Source: Pantoea deleyi (GTDB taxonomy: Bacteria > Pseudomonadota > Gammaproteobacteria > Enterobacterales > Enterobacteriaceae). Taken from it: a stretch of 64,000 bases of DNA. Under the pieces are notes generated by a model, which made no database searches, was not told the origin of the DNA, and was given only the letters and a program-made list of their open reading frames with translations. Made by a program: the position numbers and the translations under genes. This document shows, piece by piece, positions 62,256 through 64,000 of this stretch (its first letter is position 1; the number at the start of each line of letters is the position of its first letter). The stretch is from the NCBI RefSeq assembly GCF_022647325.1, contig NZ_CP071406.1:62001-126000 (forward strand), read 5' to 3'.

Positions 62256-64000
62256 TTACGCCGGATCGCCCGCCCGCTTTTTCAGCTGCGCAGCAAGCCA
62301 GGGGGCGGTAAGACTCTGTTCCGCGCGGCTGACCGCTTCCGGTGAACCGGCAGCGACAACCCGTCCGCCCTTCAGCCCGGCACCGGGCCCCAGATCGATC
62401 ACCCAGTCCGCCTCGGCCACAATCCGCATCGTATGTTCCGCCATCACCACGGTATGGCCGCGTGTGACCAGCTCATCCAGTACGATCAGGAGCTTATCCA
62501 TGTCCGAGGGATGCAGGCCGGTTGAGGGCTCATCCAGCAAATAAAGCGTAGCGGTTCGCTGCACGCGCTGCAGTTCCCAGGCGAGCTTGATGCGCTGACA
62601 CTCGCCACCGGAGAGTTCGGTGGCGGGCTGACCCAGCGTCAGATAACCCAGACCCAGCGACGTCAGCGCCTTCAGGGAGCGCTGGATGCCGTCGTACTCC
62701 CGGAACCGCTCGGTGGCTTCATCGACGGTGAGCGCCAGCACATCAGCAATCGTGAGGTCATTCCATGTCACCTCAAGCGTTTCGGGATTATAACGGCTTC
62801 CCCCACAGACCGAGCAGGTTGCCGTCGCGCTCGGCATAAAGAGCAGCTCGATAGAGATCTGTCCCTGCCCTTCACACGCCGGACAGCGCCCGGCAGGCAG
62901 GTTAAATGAGAAGCGGCTGGCGCTGAACCCTCTGGCTTTGGCGGCGGGCGTGTCGGCAAAGAGTCGGCGGATAATGTCGAAAAATCCGGTATAGGTGGCA
63001 AGATTTGAGCGTGGCGTCCGACCAATCGGGCGCTGATCGATCCTGACCAGCCGGCCGATGGCGTCACCGCCACTGATAACCTGCCCCGTCACGTCCGGTA
63101 CTGGCTCCTCCTCCTCGCCCTCTTCGCTGTCAGGCGGGGTATCAAAACGTCCGAGCATTTCGGGCAGCACGCGATTCAGCAGGGTGGATTTCCCCGAGCC
63201 GGAAATCCCGGTAACTGCCGTCATTCTCGCCAGCGGGATAGCGATATCAATCCCGTTGATGTTGTTACAGGCGATCTGTTCCAGCCTGAGCCAGTGTTCA
63301 GCAGGGTGACGCTGACGCAGCCCGCTGTAGCTGCGGGCAAAGAGGTATTCCGCGGTCGGGGAAGCGCCGACCTCTTCCAGTCCGGCTGGCTCGCCGTTAT
63401 AGACGACTGCGCCGCCATGACTGCCCGGACCCGGCCCGACCTCCACCAGCCAGTCCGCCTCGGCAATCAGGTCCGTATTATGCTCGACGACAACCAGCGA
63501 GTTGCCAGCCCGGACCAGATTTTTCAGGGAGGCCAGCAGCGATCGGACATCGTCGGGATGCAGGCCTGCAGACGGCTCATCCAGCACGTAGAGCACGCCA
63601 AACAGACGGGAAATCAGCTGGGTGGCCAGCCGCACGCGCTGCAGTTCGCCAGAGGACAGCAGCGTGGTACGGCGCCCCGGCGCGAGATGCCCCAGCCCCA
63701 GCATCTCGAGCTGCCCCAGCCGCGTGCTGATATCGGAGGCCATCCGGATCACTGCCTCGCGCAGCGCCGCCTCAGCGGGCATGTCCGGTGATGTGCCCTG
63801 TGCGTAGGGTTTCAGCCGTTCGTTCAGTTCAGAGACCGGGCGTTCACTCAGGCTGGCGATATCCTCACCGGCAAAGGTGACAGAGAGCGCATCCCGGTTA
63901 AGCCTTTTGCCGTGGCATTCCGGACAGGGCGCGACCGTCACAAAGCGCGCCAGCCGTTTCTTCGTGGCTTCGCTGCCACCCGCATAGCCCTGCAGCACGA
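62256..64000 (-). CDS. UvrA-like excinuclease ABC ATPase, N-terminal part outside window
   Basis: The frame runs open to the window edge, so the gene continues beyond it; about 580 C-terminal residues are present. The visible part has CPECHGKRLNRDALSV (zinc module), an ABC signature LSSGELQRVRLATQ with Walker B LYVLDEPSAGLHPDD, a second Walker A TGISGSGKSTLLNRVLP, zinc finger CPACEGQG ... CSVCGGSRY, a second signature ELSGGECQRIKLA and LYLLDEPSTGLHPSD. UvrA proteins are dimeric DNA-damage sensors. This one has an acidic insert (PPDSEEGEEEEPVPD) and resembles class II UvrA paralogues linked to drug or DNA-intercalator tolerance more than the main repair UvrA. The paralogue assignment is tentative. 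Confidence 0.88.
   Translation of the reverse strand, partial: VLQGYAGGSEATKKRLARFVTVAPCPECHGKRLNRDALSVTFAGEDIASLSERPVSELNERLKPYAQGTSPDMPAEAALREAVIRMASDISTRLGQLEMLGLGHLAPGRRTTLLSSGELQRVRLATQLISRLFGVLYVLDEPSAGLHPDDVRSLLASLKNLVRAGNSLVVVEHNTDLIAEADWLVEVGPGPGSHGGAVVYNGEPAGLEEVGASPTAEYLFARSYSGLRQRHPAEHWLRLEQIACNNINGIDIAIPLARMTAVTGISGSGKSTLLNRVLPEMLGRFDTPPDSEEGEEEEPVPDVTGQVISGGDAIGRLVRIDQRPIGRTPRSNLATYTGFFDIIRRLFADTPAAKARGFSASRFSFNLPAGRCPACEGQGQISIELLFMPSATATCSVCGGSRYNPETLEVTWNDLTIADVLALTVDEATERFREYDGIQRSLKALTSLGLGYLTLGQPATELSGGECQRIKLAWELQRVQRTATLYLLDEPSTGLHPSDMDKLLIVLDELVTRGHTVVMAEHTMRIVAEADWVIDLGPGAGLKGGRVVAAGSPEAVSRAEQSLTAPWLAAQLKKRAGDPA

Overview
The window looks like chromosome of an Erwiniaceae/Enterobacterales species, most like Pantoea or Erwinia. 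This rests on a complete, tightly overlapping arn operon, a budR-budABC acetoin/butanediol locus of Klebsiella-like architecture, an Hha-like protein, chaperone/usher fimbriae and a MarT/FidL-type regulator arrangement. I saw no tRNA, rRNA, CRISPR array, intact insertion sequence or prophage. The genus is inferred from gene content, not from a search.

Layout. 0-2 kb: two tandem SsuA-like sulfonate-binding proteins, the first cut by the window edge. 2.7-3.2 kb: an orphan class II microcin-like gene with its own promoter and terminator. 3.5-5.8 kb: a HAD type II dehalogenase and a Fic-domain protein. 5.9-13.3 kb: arnBCADTEF on the minus strand, for 4-amino-4-deoxy-arabinose modification of lipid A. 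13.8-16.4 kb: a YceI-like protein preceded by a perfect PmrA-type box, then an anti-sigma factor, a broken ECF sigma gene and a TPR protein. 16.6-18.5 kb: an oxidoreductase remnant, a PACE efflux protein and an Hha-like protein. 18.5-22.9 kb: a serine-protease autotransporter with a proline-rich repeat and a perfect FNR-type site upstream. 23.4-25.7 kb: a DUF333 lipoprotein, a small membrane protein and two regulators (LuxR-type and Crp-like).

27-43 kb is the accessory core. A chaperone/usher fimbrial operon with two chaperones and a tip adhesin runs, after a LuxR-type gene, directly into a three-gene type I exporter (TolC-like protein, HlyD/CvaA-like adaptor, C39-peptidase ABC transporter). 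A DUF1795 (Eag-chaperone-like) protein and a glycine-zipper microcin follow. The microcin and the orphan copy near 3 kb share leader, core and promoter: ATAGAA-N4-TTCTAT, then 19 bases, then ATGCAT. One exporter could therefore process both, and one unknown activator could control both. Two convergent pairs of MarT-like membrane regulators and FidL-like proteins follow. I found no obvious immunity gene.

43-64 kb: a ROK kinase, an Rpn nuclease-like protein with a possible internal C-terminal product, a MipA/OmpV porin-like protein divergent from a two-component system plus RND efflux pump, budR/budABC, an orphan flagellin with a PPC-like insert under a consensus FliA promoter, a CitMHS transporter, a metallo-beta-lactamase-fold hydrolase, and the C-terminal part of a UvrA paralogue that runs off the window.
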